64,000 bases of DNA from JBBRXZ01 sp038232415 (GCA_038232415.1 JBBSHY010000002.1:4173-68172), one strand, 5' to 3'. Counted from the stretch's first letter, positions 6,150-14,792 are shown. The notes: a model not told the origin generated them from the sequence alone. Numbers and translations are program-made.

Positions 6150-6399
6150 TATACCTAAGTTTAAGAATGAAGATCAGGAGAGAGACTTTTGGAATAAAGT
6201 CGATCTTTCTGAGCACTTTGAGCCGGAAGATTTTGATAAAGTCAGCTTCCCCAATCTTAAGCCAACTACTAAACCGGTATCAATTAGAATACCTGAACAT
6301 ATGTTGAACAGGGTCAAGGAACGAGCTAATGAAACCAATGTTCCATATCAATCGTTGATTAAAGAATATATTAGCAGGGGTGTTCGCTCTCCTCGATAG
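6133..6399 (+). CDS. brnA: BrnA/CopG-type antitoxin
   Basis: 88 residues. The N-terminal half is acidic with aromatic residues (toxin-wrapping tail) and the C-terminal half is a ribbon-helix-helix domain (VSIRIPEHMLNRVKERANE followed by YQSLIKEYISRGV). It should neutralise BrnT and bind the operator over the shared promoter. Its ATG overlaps brnT by 17 nt and has a strong Shine-Dalgarno (AAGGAGG) inside the toxin gene, unlike the leaderless toxin start, which would favour surplus antitoxin. Confidence 0.87.
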   Translation: MKKPLNIPKFKNEDQERDFWNKVDLSEHFEPEDFDKVSFPNLKPTTKPVSIRIPEHMLNRVKERANETNVPYQSLIKEYISRGVRSPR

Positions 6400-6446
6400 T
6401 CCAATGTACTTTACTGTGTAGGGATTCCCGACAAGGCAATTCAAGA

Positions 6447-6480
6447 TTGCTCTATTATCTTAATGTGCGTACAATGTACG
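6447..6480 (+). promoter_or_regulatory. mazEF promoter with overlapping palindrome
   Basis: TTGCTC (6447-6452), 17-nt spacer, TACAAT (6470-6475), six bases before the mazE ATG. The palindrome CGTACAATGTACG (6468-6480) covers the -10, as expected for MazE/MazEF autorepression. Confidence 0.7.
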
Positions 6481-6481
6481 T

Positions 6482-6793
6482 ATGACAATTAATACAAAAC
6501 TTACAACCTCAGGCAATAGTGTGGCCGTGCGTTTACCAAAAGAGTTGCTCCGCATGAGCGGTCTTGGTGAGATGGTAAAACTAGAAGCAAAGAAAGGGAA
6601 GATTATTATTAGTAAAAATGCGAACCCTCGCGAAGGTTGGACTTCGCAAATTAAGTCTCTTATGGAAACGGGTAAAGATCCAACTCAGGAGTTTGATGAC
6701 ATGAAGGGCGCTTCTGCCGACGGACTAGATAATCTACCGTGGGATGGCCCTTCATTTGAAGACTGGCAGAAAACTCATGCCAAGCTTTCCTAA
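6482..6793 (+). CDS. mazE: MazE-type antitoxin (AbrB/SpoVT fold)
   Basis: 103 residues. The N-terminal ~50 residues form a swapped-hairpin AbrB domain (LTTSGNSVAVRLPKELLRMS, then VKLEAKKGKIII); the C-terminal tail is acidic and contains tryptophans (LPWDGPSFEDW), as in tails that block MazF. It overlaps the toxin gene by 17 nt and is probably autorepressed through the palindrome over its -10. Predicted leaderless start (6 nt from TACAAT). Confidence 0.87.
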   Translation: MTINTKLTTSGNSVAVRLPKELLRMSGLGEMVKLEAKKGKIIISKNANPREGWTSQIKSLMETGKDPTQEFDDMKGASADGLDNLPWDGPSFEDWQKTHAKLS

Positions 6794-7106
6794 GCAGTCT
6801 TCCGTCTACTGGTTTGACCCCGAGCCGGGGAAACGCTCGGAACTACGAAAAATACGGCCGTGCATTGTTGTTTCACCGAATGAAATGAACGAAAACCTAC
6901 GTACAGTTCTAGTGGTGCCTTTGACTTCCACCATACAACCATGGCCGTTTAGGGCGATTGTAACCATTCTTGGCCGGAAGTCCAACGTGGCTTGTGACCA
7001 GTTAAGAGCAGTGGATAAAAGCCGGCTCAGAGCCTACATTGGTGACCTGAAAGTAACAGATAAGGATAAATTGCACAGCTTGTTGCAGTCAATTTTTTCA
7101 GAGTAG
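6777..7106 (+). CDS. mazF: MazF/PemK-type endoribonuclease toxin
   Basis: 109 residues from the ATG at 6777; an in-frame ATG at 6744 is less likely because residues start matching the family at VYWFDPEPGKRSELRKIRP. The PemK/MazF beta-barrel motifs are present: IRPCIVVSPNEMN, VLVVPLTSTIQPWPF and a core strand with ACDQLRAVDKSRL, which contains the conserved Asp-Gln. MazF cleaves mRNA at short motifs; MazE blocks it. It overlaps mazE by 17 nt and is followed 17 bp later by alanine racemase. Confidence 0.87.
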   Translation: MPSFPKQSSVYWFDPEPGKRSELRKIRPCIVVSPNEMNENLRTVLVVPLTSTIQPWPFRAIVTILGRKSNVACDQLRAVDKSRLRAYIGDLKVTDKDKLHSLLQSIFSE

Positions 7107-7123
7107 CAGTCGGAGTTAAAGAC

Positions 7124-8266
7124 ATGATAAAAATTCCCAAATATCTTCGAAAAGAATTCGAGACTTTAAATCTTATAACAATTAACCGTGCGCATTTCCT
7201 GCATAACTTGCATGCTATTCGTAAGAATACTAACCTTGACGTGGCACCTGTTCTTAAGGCTAACGCCTATGGACATGGCCTTAAGCAGGTTGCTTTGATC
7301 CTAGCTGAGGAACAAGACTTACCGTTCATCGCAGTTGATTCATATAAAGAGGCTTTAACAGTCAGAAGTATTTGTAGGGCGTCGGTTCTGGTGATGGGCG
7401 CAATTAATCCTGACAATTTCCATAAAATGAAATTGAGCGGTTTGATGTTTGCAGTTTCAAGAGAAGATACGATCCAGGCTCTCGGCAGGCTAAACAAAAA
7501 AATAAAGATTCATGTAGATATTGATACGGGTATGGTACGGCAGGGTATTTCTAGCGAAGAATTAGGCAGTCTAGTATCACTTATAAAAACCTATCCAAAT
7601 TTAGAAGTAAACGGTGTTATGTCCCACTTGGCCGATGCCGATAATCCTGTTGATGAGTCTTTTGTAAAAGAGCAAACGGTTAAATTTGATAAAGCCGTGG
7701 AGCTGGTATTGGCTCAAGGCTTTAAGCCGCAGTGGATACATCTGGCGCAAAGTGCCGGCTCAACCAGGCCGCAGTCAAAGTTTGTAAATGCAGTAAGGCC
7801 CGGTATTGCTCTTTATGGTATTAACCCGCTCGACCCCACTGATAGTAAATTTGGCCAGCTGCAAAAGACCAAGCCGGTAATGAGTATTTGGAGCCGTATT
7901 ATTGCGATTCAAAATTTGAAAAGCGGTGAAAGCGTGAGCTATAGCAGGACTTATAGAGCTGCAAAACCTGCGTCCATAGGTGTTTTACCTTTTGGATACT
8001 ATGAGGGTCTGCCGAGAGTCTTAAGTAACAAAGCTATTTTACTTAGTGAAAACAAAAAGGAATTACCAGTTCGCGGCAGGATATGCATGAACCATACCAT
8101 GATTGATATAACCGGAACTGACCTAAAAGTGGGAGATAAGGTACAAATACTCTCCGATAGCCGAAGCGACCCCAACTCTGTACAGCCGCTATGTGATTCC
8201 TTTAACCTTTTTAATTATGAGTTTTTAGTAAAGATAAACGAACAAACCCGACGGGTTGTTTCATAA
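7124..8266 (+). CDS. alr: alanine racemase
   Basis: PLP-dependent interconversion of L- and D-alanine for peptidoglycan. 380 residues, a normal length. The PLP lysine is K45 in VLKANAYGHG; the catalytic tyrosine of the partner subunit lies in SYSRTY, and the barrel motifs DIDTGMVRQG and VRPGIALYG are present. It lies 17 bp downstream of mazF, perhaps co-transcribed, with GGAG 9 nt before its ATG. Together with the D-Ala-D-Ala ligase at 18601 and the MurF-like ligase at 15791 it completes the D-Ala branch of wall synthesis. Confidence 0.95.
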   Translation: MIKIPKYLRKEFETLNLITINRAHFLHNLHAIRKNTNLDVAPVLKANAYGHGLKQVALILAEEQDLPFIAVDSYKEALTVRSICRASVLVMGAINPDNFHKMKLSGLMFAVSREDTIQALGRLNKKIKIHVDIDTGMVRQGISSEELGSLVSLIKTYPNLEVNGVMSHLADADNPVDESFVKEQTVKFDKAVELVLAQGFKPQWIHLAQSAGSTRPQSKFVNAVRPGIALYGINPLDPTDSKFGQLQKTKPVMSIWSRIIAIQNLKSGESVSYSRTYRAAKPASIGVLPFGYYEGLPRVLSNKAILLSENKKELPVRGRICMNHTMIDITGTDLKVGDKVQILSDSRSDPNSVQPLCDSFNLFNYEFLVKINEQTRRVVS

Positions 8267-8279
8267 GTGGTTTCTACTA

Positions 8280-9842
8280 TTAATAAAGTTCGTCGCGTTT
8301 TTCGTTCAGGAAACGTATCCATTGCCGGACTAAACGCAGCATTGCCTTCAGTGGCAGCTCGATGGCAACATCGAGGAAACGCGCGACGAGGTTCAGCTTA
8401 CTGTATTTTCGGGACAGCCACTGCCCGGATAGTATGAATGGCAAGTAAAAAAAGTCGCCCAGTGAAGCTAAGAATCCAGTCTGCCGGCTGGTGAGCTCCA
8501 GCTCGCGCACCATAGTACTTAAGCGGAAGCCTAAGAAGCTGGCAGTTGAGAAGAATATAAAGAAAATCATCATTTGCACAAAACTAAAGCTCAATTTTTG
8601 CAGGGCAAGAACACTAAGGATAACCGGTATGGAAAAGAACAGGGCGTAAAGAAAACGCGTAGATGTAGATTCCTGCCTTTTTTCGGCCGCGTAAATCTGT
8701 TGGTTACTGCCACCATACAGAAGTGTTTCCATATAATTGTAGAGTGTATTAGCATTGGATGAGGAGGGCGGACGAAGACCAAACTTTAAGCTCGCCATAT
8801 AGAGCGGAGGGAAAAGCAGGTTAACAGTAAGTGGCAGGAGTATGACGCGGCCGTTCATCAGAATGTCATACGGTACTTCAACAGCGACGCCGATAATTAC
8901 CTTAGTGATAATAATGAAAACAATACTTTTAAAAAGCCCGCGGTCAAGCCGGCCGCTTACATGTCTGTATTCATGATTAATTTGTGCCCGGTAGGCATCC
9001 ATAAATAACTCCCGGTTTTGCAGAAGTTCGGGTACATCCGGCCGGTCATCAATCAGGCTCTTAAGCACCCGGAACGGCGCGCCGTAACGGCTGATGATAC
9101 GTTTAAGGCGGCTGGTAAGCTCGCTTATGTATAGTTTGTCTATCTGCTCATTAAACGACTTAAAGCCATGAATATCCTGAGCAGACATTTGATAAAGGCT
9201 GAATAATTCATGGCGTATAGTATCGGCATCGGACTTGAGTAGTGCCTGATGTACGGCGATATACATGCATAGCTCGTAGTTGCTGCTATCCGGCAAATGT
9301 GTGAATTGATCTTTGGCAATCATCTGCAGAAAGTGCTGGTAAGCAAAAAAGACGGTTACCTGCTGCTGGCTATGCGGGTTGAGAAGGTTTTCTATCTCGA
9401 CCGAAATAAATGCCAAAATCCAGCCGGTGGCCAGCTCGCGGTCCGTATGGACTTGACGCAGATGGCCAAAAGCCTCCATGTACGTCTTGATCACATGATT
9501 TACTCTTTCAGCAGTTTCGCTGCCAATACGGCCGTTTGGCAGGTAACCAGCCTGTACAAGTTCGACTATCAATTCCCGGCCGAACACGTCGTGATGTTGC
9601 TTAGTCACAAACAGGTTAAGTTTGCAAAATCGCTTGATCGCTCGCTGCAGCAACAAATGTTCTTCGGCATATTCAGCCGCGTTCCGCAGCTGCTCGTAAG
9701 CACTCGACAGTACAGTACCGGTGATTGGAACTTCTACACCTACGCCTTTAGCATTGTTTTCTTTCGCCTGCTGATCACGCTGGCGCGCTAACGCCAGCTG
9801 CTCTATGAGCAGGTTATTTAAAGATGAAGACTGTTCAGGCAT
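8280..9842 (-). CDS. large membrane protein of unknown function
   Basis: 520 residues, not assigned to a family. The first ~300 residues are soluble, charged and helical; the region from about 305 to 470 holds five hydrophobic segments (e.g. IVFIIITKVIIGVAVEV, FLYALFFSIPVILSVLAL, MMIFFIFFSTASFLGF) joined by short loops, and a basic amphipathic tail follows. TATAAT lies 8 nt before the ATG at 9842, so the transcript is probably leaderless. Convergent with alr, 13 bp apart. I infer a conserved lineage-specific membrane protein and give no function. Confidence 0.75.
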   Translation of the reverse strand: MPEQSSSLNNLLIEQLALARQRDQQAKENNAKGVGVEVPITGTVLSSAYEQLRNAAEYAEEHLLLQRAIKRFCKLNLFVTKQHHDVFGRELIVELVQAGYLPNGRIGSETAERVNHVIKTYMEAFGHLRQVHTDRELATGWILAFISVEIENLLNPHSQQQVTVFFAYQHFLQMIAKDQFTHLPDSSNYELCMYIAVHQALLKSDADTIRHELFSLYQMSAQDIHGFKSFNEQIDKLYISELTSRLKRIISRYGAPFRVLKSLIDDRPDVPELLQNRELFMDAYRAQINHEYRHVSGRLDRGLFKSIVFIIITKVIIGVAVEVPYDILMNGRVILLPLTVNLLFPPLYMASLKFGLRPPSSSNANTLYNYMETLLYGGSNQQIYAAEKRQESTSTRFLYALFFSIPVILSVLALQKLSFSFVQMMIFFIFFSTASFLGFRLSTMVRELELTSRQTGFLASLGDFFYLPFILSGQWLSRKYSKLNLVARFLDVAIELPLKAMLRLVRQWIRFLNEKRDELY

Positions 9843-9925
9843 TATTAAATATTATAGGGCTTTTAGTGAGGAAAAACCTAGTGATAAGGACTTGCAGTTT
9901 CCTTATAGATAGAAGGGAGCGAAAA

Positions 9926-10381
9926 TTATGGATTTACTCGCAGTATTAATGGTTCTACGTATCCTGTACTTTCTAATGTAGCAGGTTCAAGCTCAGGTGA
10001 TCCTGTCATCAACTCAAGAAACTTAACTCTCCTAATATCGCGGCCGTTATCCCCGGCTAAGTTAGTTGCCCTATTAAACTCTTCTTCTGAAGTTATACCA
10101 TGAATAAGAACGCCCCATTTAATCTCCCTGGTCCCATGGCCTTGCTTAGGCACCTCATCTGGTTCATGAAGTCCGAAAATCGCAATTTCTCCTATATGAG
10201 TAGTCGGACCGCGAATTATATTTTGAAGAGAAATCTCTCTAATTTCGGTTGCATTGTTTCTTGATCTCTTACGAGATGTTACCTCAAATGGGTCAAATTG
10301 AGAGGGGTGGACATCTGGGTCTCTTTCTGCTTGGTGAATTAAGTCAGCATAAGCATTTTTTTCTTGTGATACGTTAGCCAT
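9926..10381 (-). CDS. hypothetical soluble protein
   Basis: 151 residues from the ATG at 10381, which follows an AAGAGGG/AAAGAG stretch; a longer form could begin at a TTG at 10429. No family recognised. It is hydrophilic and charged (DPFEVTSRKRSRNN near the start) with predicted strands around IGEIAIFGL and WGVLIHGI, and has no membrane segment or signal peptide. A plausible promoter (TTGACG, 18-nt spacer, TAAAAT) lies about 60 nt upstream. Single gene between the membrane protein and the thiamine transporter operon. Confidence 0.6.
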   Translation of the reverse strand: MANVSQEKNAYADLIHQAERDPDVHPSQFDPFEVTSRKRSRNNATEIREISLQNIIRGPTTHIGEIAIFGLHEPDEVPKQGHGTREIKWGVLIHGITSEEEFNRATNLAGDNGRDIRRVKFLELMTGSPELEPATLESTGYVEPLILRVNP

Positions 10382-10478
10382 CTCTTTAAGCCCTCTTGTT
10401 AATTTTGTATAAAAAAACCGACCCACCAAGATCGATTGTTATATTTTAGTCTAATTTAGCGTACACCGTCAAATGGAA

Positions 10479-11243
10479 TTAACCTTTACCCCCATAACGC
10501 CAAGGCAGCATTTTTCGCTCGATAAGGCCGACTAGTCCAAATAGTAGCAGGCTAAAGATTGCCGTGACAAATATAGCTGCAAAGACTAATGGAATAGCAT
10601 GAGCATTGGCGGAGGTTTGTATAAAGATACCGAGGCCTTTATAGGCGCCAACGTATTCGCCGACGATTGCGCCAATCATGCTATAGGCCACGGCAATTTT
10701 TAGGCCGGAAAAAAATGACGGCATGGCTGACGGGATTTTTACCATCTTAAGTATTTGTAATTTTGAAGCCCGCATACTGCGAAAAAGATTAATCTGCTGG
10801 GAATCTACAGCGGCCAGACCGCCGGCCATAGCAATAGTTATAGGGAAAAAACAATATAGCGTGACTATAATTACTTTTGGCAATAAGCCGTAACCTATCC
10901 AGATTAGTAAAAGCGGGCTCAGTGCCACTATAGGAATTGTCTGCGAGGACACAAGTAAAGGGTAAATAGCTTTACGGACTAATGCCGAAGCATCCAGTAA
11001 TATAGCGGTGATCACACCCAAAAAAATCGCTGCCAGAAGACCCAACATTGCTTCCAGCATTGTCTGTAAAGCATGGCTTAGCAATATCTGCCAGTAGGGG
11101 GCCGAAAATGTGATTATCAAGCTTGGAGCCGGCAGAATATTATCGCTGACACGTGTCAGGCGAACACCTATTTCCCAGACTGCCAGAACGCTCAGGAGTA
11201 CAATAAGCGCCGGTAAATAATTTAGCAGAGTTTTAAATTTCAT
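10479..11243 (-). CDS. thiX: ABC transporter permease, thiamine-precursor type
   Basis: 254 residues with about six membrane helices (starting LPALIVLLSVLAVWEIGV) and the cytoplasmic coupling loop near IKVPSAMP-type sequence (ILKMVKIPSAMPSFFSGLKIA in two parts), typical of BPD_transp_1 permeases of the SsuC/ThiX group. It would form the channel for an HMP or thiamine-like compound with the ATPase (overlap 4 nt) and the binding protein upstream. The specificity comes from the neighbours: NMT1/THI5-type binding protein and a TPP riboswitch. Last gene of the operon. Confidence 0.87.
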   Translation of the reverse strand: MKFKTLLNYLPALIVLLSVLAVWEIGVRLTRVSDNILPAPSLIITFSAPYWQILLSHALQTMLEAMLGLLAAIFLGVITAILLDASALVRKAIYPLLVSSQTIPIVALSPLLLIWIGYGLLPKVIIVTLYCFFPITIAMAGGLAAVDSQQINLFRSMRASKLQILKMVKIPSAMPSFFSGLKIAVAYSMIGAIVGEYVGAYKGLGIFIQTSANAHAIPLVFAAIFVTAIFSLLLFGLVGLIERKMLPWRYGGKG

Positions 11244-12001
11244 AGCTGAAGTAACATATTTTCTAATTCAGCCTCTAAAAGCACCGAATCTCTCTTACTC
11301 ATAAACTCACGCCGGCGCGGTCTGGGAAGATTGACAGCAACCTCTTTAATAACGGCCGCCGGCCGGCTGCCCAAAACATATATTCTGTCTGAAAGCAGTA
11401 TAGCCTCACGAATATCATGCGTGATAAACAATACAGTTGAACGAACCTCATTCCAGACATCCAGTAACCACATTTGCATGGTCAGTCGAGTGATAGCATC
11501 AAGTGCGCCGAAGGGTTCGTCCATCAGCAGGAAGTCTTTATTGAATAAAATAGTCCGGAGCAGTGCAACTTTCTGGGCCATACCGCCGGATAGTACATCA
11601 GGGTACTGATCGGCGAAATACAGCAGTCCGAATTTTTCCAGTAAAATGTCTGCCTGTTTCTTAGCGTTCTGGACAGACTTATTCCGTAATAAAAGCCCAA
11701 GCATTACATTACCCCTGACTGTTTTCCAGGGCAGTAGTAAGGGGCTTTGTGGCATGTAGCCGGACTTACCAAGACGCTCCGCCTTTGTTTTGCCGTCTAT
11801 GGCTACCGTTCCTGCTGTCTGCTCGGTGATACCGGCTATTATGTTAAACAGGGTGCTTTTACCACAACCGCTGGGCCCGACAACGCTGACGAATTCTCCG
11901 TTATTGACATGCATGTTAAGAGACTTCAGAACTTCTAAGTTTCGGTCTGTGCCGGAAAATGACTTAGTCAGATTCTTGACGGAGAGTTTTACTTTGCTCA
12001 T
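11240..12001 (-). CDS. thiZ: ABC transporter ATPase, thiamine-precursor type
   Basis: 253 residues. Walker A is GPSGCGKST, the signature is LSGGMAQKVALLR, Walker B is LLMDEPFGALD and the switch histidine is in ITHD. The signature has M-A in place of the common Q-R, seen in several members of this nitrate/sulfonate/HMP subfamily. It powers the permease encoded directly downstream (4-nt overlap). It lies 40 bp after the binding-protein gene and is controlled with it by the TPP riboswitch. Confidence 0.9.
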   Translation of the reverse strand: MSKVKLSVKNLTKSFSGTDRNLEVLKSLNMHVNNGEFVSVVGPSGCGKSTLFNIIAGITEQTAGTVAIDGKTKAERLGKSGYMPQSPLLLPWKTVRGNVMLGLLLRNKSVQNAKKQADILLEKFGLLYFADQYPDVLSGGMAQKVALLRTILFNKDFLLMDEPFGALDAITRLTMQMWLLDVWNEVRSTVLFITHDIREAILLSDRIYVLGSRPAAVIKEVAVNLPRPRRREFMSKRDSVLLEAELENMLLQL

Positions 12002-12041
12002 TGGTTATTGCGAGACGGCTTTATTGACTTATTCGGACAAG

Positions 12042-13061
12042 CTATGGCAGGAACTGATTAGTAAATAAGCGGTCATAGGCCAAAGTTTTCACAGCTTTAT
12101 CTGACTTATCAGTAACCACACCAGCATCCAGCATAAATTTTGGATAGTCATGCCAGGATTTCTGATCCTGTACGCCCCATTTACGACTTTTATCGGCATA
12201 GTGGCTGCTCAGAAATGTCTGGCTGTCAGAAACCAGGCCGGTGTCTGCGAATGTAGCTTTTGGAGCGGTACTAATAAGTAATTGTGCAGATTCTTTGGGA
12301 TAACGCCGGGCATACTCATAACCCTTGGCGGTAGCTGCCATAAAGCGCTTTAGAGTATCTGGCTGCTGCTTAATCTGTTGTGGCGTAGCAATGTAAGCTA
12401 GATTCGGGCCGTCAGGGATACCATAAGAAGTGATCGGGAAAAATTTTGTTGCCAGACCGTCGCGTCTGGCCTGGATGGCTTCCCAACCTTCAAAGGCCCA
12501 GACAAAATCTATCTTTTTGCTTTCCAGGGCCTGCATGGCTTCGACGTTGAGCGTGATATTTTTAAAGTCACCTGTACCACCGTCTTTCTTGATAACCTCG
12601 CTTACCACGGCATTTTCCGATAACGAGCCATAACCACCGTATATCTTACCGTCTAGTTCCTTCGGACTATTAATACCCGAATCGGACCTTACTATAAAAC
12701 CTGACGTATTATGCTGAACCACGGCCCCTATGGAAACTATCGGCTGATTTTTCGCGTTATAAGAGACTATATCCTCTGTGGTACTGATGCCTACATCGGC
12801 CTTGCCGCTTAGCACAAGGCTACTGGAAGAAACATTGGCGGAATAGGGCAGGATTTCCAGGTTAATCCCTTGATTTTTATACCAGCCTTTAGCCAAAGCC
12901 GCGTACATGCCGGTATGGTTGGTGTTTGGCGTCCAGTCCATGGCTATTCTGACTTTATGGAGAGAATTTGGAGCCTCAGCCTTGCGTGGAAGCAAAGCAA
13001 ACAGGGCAATGACCACCGCTATAACAATAATTCCCAGTCCTAAAAATTTTATATTCTTCAT
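12042..13061 (-). CDS. thiY: NMT1/THI5-like substrate-binding protein (HMP/thiamine uptake)
   Basis: 339 residues from the ATG at 13061; a TTG three codons earlier is possible, but AGGGGG spaces better to the ATG. One N-terminal membrane helix (FLGLGIIVIAVVIALFALL) without a lipobox cysteine anchors it to the membrane. The mature part opens with RIAMDWTPNTNHTGMYAALA, the signature of ThiY/THI5-like proteins that bind pyrimidine precursors of thiamine; GKADVGISTTEDI and the domain with FAFEGWE-like sequence (FVWAFEGWEAIQ) follow. Encoded after a TPP riboswitch with terminator, so expressed when TPP is low. Starts the transporter operon. Confidence 0.9.
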   Translation of the reverse strand: MKNIKFLGLGIIVIAVVIALFALLPRKAEAPNSLHKVRIAMDWTPNTNHTGMYAALAKGWYKNQGINLEILPYSANVSSSSLVLSGKADVGISTTEDIVSYNAKNQPIVSIGAVVQHNTSGFIVRSDSGINSPKELDGKIYGGYGSLSENAVVSEVIKKDGGTGDFKNITLNVEAMQALESKKIDFVWAFEGWEAIQARRDGLATKFFPITSYGIPDGPNLAYIATPQQIKQQPDTLKRFMAATAKGYEYARRYPKESAQLLISTAPKATFADTGLVSDSQTFLSSHYADKSRKWGVQDQKSWHDYPKFMLDAGVVTDKSDKAVKTLAYDRLFTNQFLP

Positions 13062-13083
13062 ATGGTTCAAACCCCCTAATTAA

Positions 13084-13111
13084 ATAATAAAAACCGGGCA
13101 TTAATGCCCGG
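13084..13111 (-). terminator. riboswitch-linked intrinsic terminator
   Basis: On the minus strand the palindrome CCGGGCATTAATGCCCGG is followed by TTTTTATTATT, immediately after the TPP riboswitch and before thiY. This indicates control by premature termination when TPP is bound. Confidence 0.88.
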
Positions 13112-13133
13112 CAGTAAGATCATCCGATTGATG

Positions 13134-13222
13134 TTGGTTCCTACGCCGGCATTATCCGAACAGGTTCTACGGGTCGATGACTTAACACCATCCTCTCAGC
13201 CCGAAACACGAGCTCCCCTAAC
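13134..13222 (-). promoter_or_regulatory. TPP (THI-element) riboswitch
   Basis: The minus strand carries the conserved blocks in order: AGGGGAGC, GGGCTGAGAGGATG (with CTGAGA at 13194-13199) and ACCTGTTCGGATAATGCC, ending GCGTAGGAA. These are the P2-J2 pyrimidine-sensing and P4-P5 pyrophosphate-sensing arms of the TPP aptamer. A terminator follows at 13084-13111 and the thiamine-type transporter genes come next. Confidence 0.95.
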
Positions 13223-13232
13223 GATCATATAT

Positions 13233-13262
13233 ATAGTAGAAGTTTAGGTATCACATTGTCAA
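13233..13262 (-). promoter_or_regulatory. promoter of the riboswitch-controlled transporter operon
   Basis: On the minus strand TTGACA (13262-13257), 18-nt spacer, TACTAT (13238-13233). The -35 overlaps the last codons of thiN. Confidence 0.7.
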
Positions 13263-13900
13263 TCAGCAGTGCTGTAATGGACAAACAGTAATGTTCCGCG
13301 CGAGAAAGTTACTTCCGCGTTTTTGTGGGTCAATACATTGCTAATACCCCGGCCTCTGCCCATGAATAGTGTTTCGCCACGCAAAGGATAGCGCAGGTTT
13401 GATGTCTGGATTTGCGTGACTTCGGGCGTTAAAGGAATAAGTGAAATTAGATCTTTGGTACTGCCGGTTATTTTAACGATCGTCGGACCTTTTTCGATCC
13501 AGGCTGCCACCGGCCCGTTAATAAATTTTATCGGAATATTAATATTAATTACGGAAAGTATATTGGTTAGAATGTGGTCAAGCCTATCGCCCTCAGTACC
13601 TCCAAGAATTGAAATTTGCGTGGCATTATTTTTAATTGCGTAACGCAGTGCGAGCTCGGTATCTGTTTCGTCTTTTTTGGCGTCATAAATGACGAAATCA
13701 CAACCTTTTTGTTCCAAAACTTTTTTAGTTGCCGAGCCAAGAGAATCAAGATCTCCGATCACGGCAGTAGGCAGCGTCTGAAAATCCATCGCGGTCTTTG
13801 CTCCGCTATCGGCGGCAATTACTTTGTCACAAGAGGCCAGGGCGTTTTGCACAAATTTTCCCGGGCGTAAATTACCGCCAGTAAAAATAACTATATGCAT
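13259..13900 (-). CDS. thiN: thiamine pyrophosphokinase
   Basis: Transfers pyrophosphate from ATP to thiamine to give TPP. 213 residues, normal length. Motifs: AADSGAKTA, VIGDLDSL and DETDTELAL (the two acidic metal/nucleotide-binding loops), then GGTEGDRLDHIL. It lies upstream of the TPP riboswitch and transporter genes, so the cell can take up a thiamine compound and activate it; no de novo thiamine genes are visible here. Only 3 bp separate it from the class IV aminotransferase upstream, so they form one operon. Confidence 0.92.
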   Translation of the reverse strand: MHIVIFTGGNLRPGKFVQNALASCDKVIAADSGAKTAMDFQTLPTAVIGDLDSLGSATKKVLEQKGCDFVIYDAKKDETDTELALRYAIKNNATQISILGGTEGDRLDHILTNILSVININIPIKFINGPVAAWIEKGPTIVKITGSTKDLISLIPLTPEVTQIQTSNLRYPLRGETLFMGRGRGISNVLTHKNAEVTFSRGTLLFVHYSTAD

Positions 13901-13903
13901 AGC

Positions 13904-14746
13904 TTAATGGCTGAGCTTTTTATGCTCGTTACTGTAACTATCCAGGAATTGGTTAAATGTCGTCATCAGCTCTCGCAAGGCGGGCGATGGTGATCCCAGA
14001 CTAAGGCCGTCAATGGATTGAATCGGCATAATTTTAGATGAACTACTGGTCAAAAACGCACTATCAAAATCACTAACATCGGTTAATTTTATAGCTCGTT
14101 CTGTAACTGTAAATTTGTTTTGCTTAGCGACTTTCAGGACTGCCCCACGCATTATCCCCGGTAGTATAGACTCTTTCTTTGGCGTAAAAATTGTTCGATC
14201 TTTAATACTCAAAAAATTAGTTCGCGTGCCTTCAGTAATACAGCCGTTTCGATCTATAAGAAGGGCGTCATAAGCACCACTAGCCTTGGCGTGTCGATAG
14301 GCAAGATAACTAGGCAGCATATTAAGTGTCTTTGCTCCGGTAAAGGACCGCTCGTAGTTATAAGTAATACAAGCTGCACCGTTTTTGTAAAACTTTCTAT
14401 CGGGAAAGAAGGGATTCAAACACATGATTGAAAGTGTTGCCTTGTCCTTAGAGGCACTGCCCACCAGCAACACTTTTAAGTTACACGTCTCGGCTTTTGT
14501 TTTCTGCACGAGTTCACTTATACTTTTCTGGACAAAATCGGCTGAAAAGGCGTGTTCTAAATCAATCACCCTGGCGGACTCCATCAGCCTTTCGCAGTGT
14601 TCCTGCAAAAAGTATGTGGTGCCACCTTGGAGACGGATGGTTTCATAGACCCCAAAACCATAGGTATACTCAATACTGCTGAGTGGAACAACCGCTTGCT
14701 CAATCGGCAAAACTTTGCCATTGTGTGAAAAGTATTGATATGCCAT
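13904..14746 (-). CDS. class IV PLP-dependent aminotransferase (BCAT / D-amino acid transaminase family)
   Basis: 280 residues. Fold-type IV signs: GFGVYETIR near the N-terminus, the PLP lysine in FTGAKTLNMLP, DALLIDRNGCITEGTRTN and the C-terminal ITE/LPG region with ILPGIMRG. The family includes branched-chain aminotransferase, D-amino acid transaminase and aminodeoxychorismate lyase. The length and the lack of any branched-chain pathway nearby favour a D-amino acid or general amine role, but the substrate cannot be decided. Operon with thiN. TATGAT 14 nt before the ATG is the likely -10. Confidence 0.85.
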   Translation of the reverse strand: MAYQYFSHNGKVLPIEQAVVPLSSIEYTYGFGVYETIRLQGGTTYFLQEHCERLMESARVIDLEHAFSADFVQKSISELVQKTKAETCNLKVLLVGSASKDKATLSIMCLNPFFPDRKFYKNGAACITYNYERSFTGAKTLNMLPSYLAYRHAKASGAYDALLIDRNGCITEGTRTNFLSIKDRTIFTPKKESILPGIMRGAVLKVAKQNKFTVTERAIKLTDVSDFDSAFLTSSSSKIMPIQSIDGLSLGSPSPALRELMTTFNQFLDSYSNEHKKLSH

Positions 14747-14770
14747 AGCTTATTACTACCTATCATACGT

Positions 14771-14776
14771 TATAAT
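14771..14776 (+). promoter_or_regulatory. -10 element of the tRNA genes
   Basis: Perfect TATAAT 17 nt before the first base of tRNA-Cys; it sits back to back with the promoter of the aminotransferase gene. Confidence 0.6.
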
Positions 14777-14792
14777 ATCCCTGTTAAGCTAT

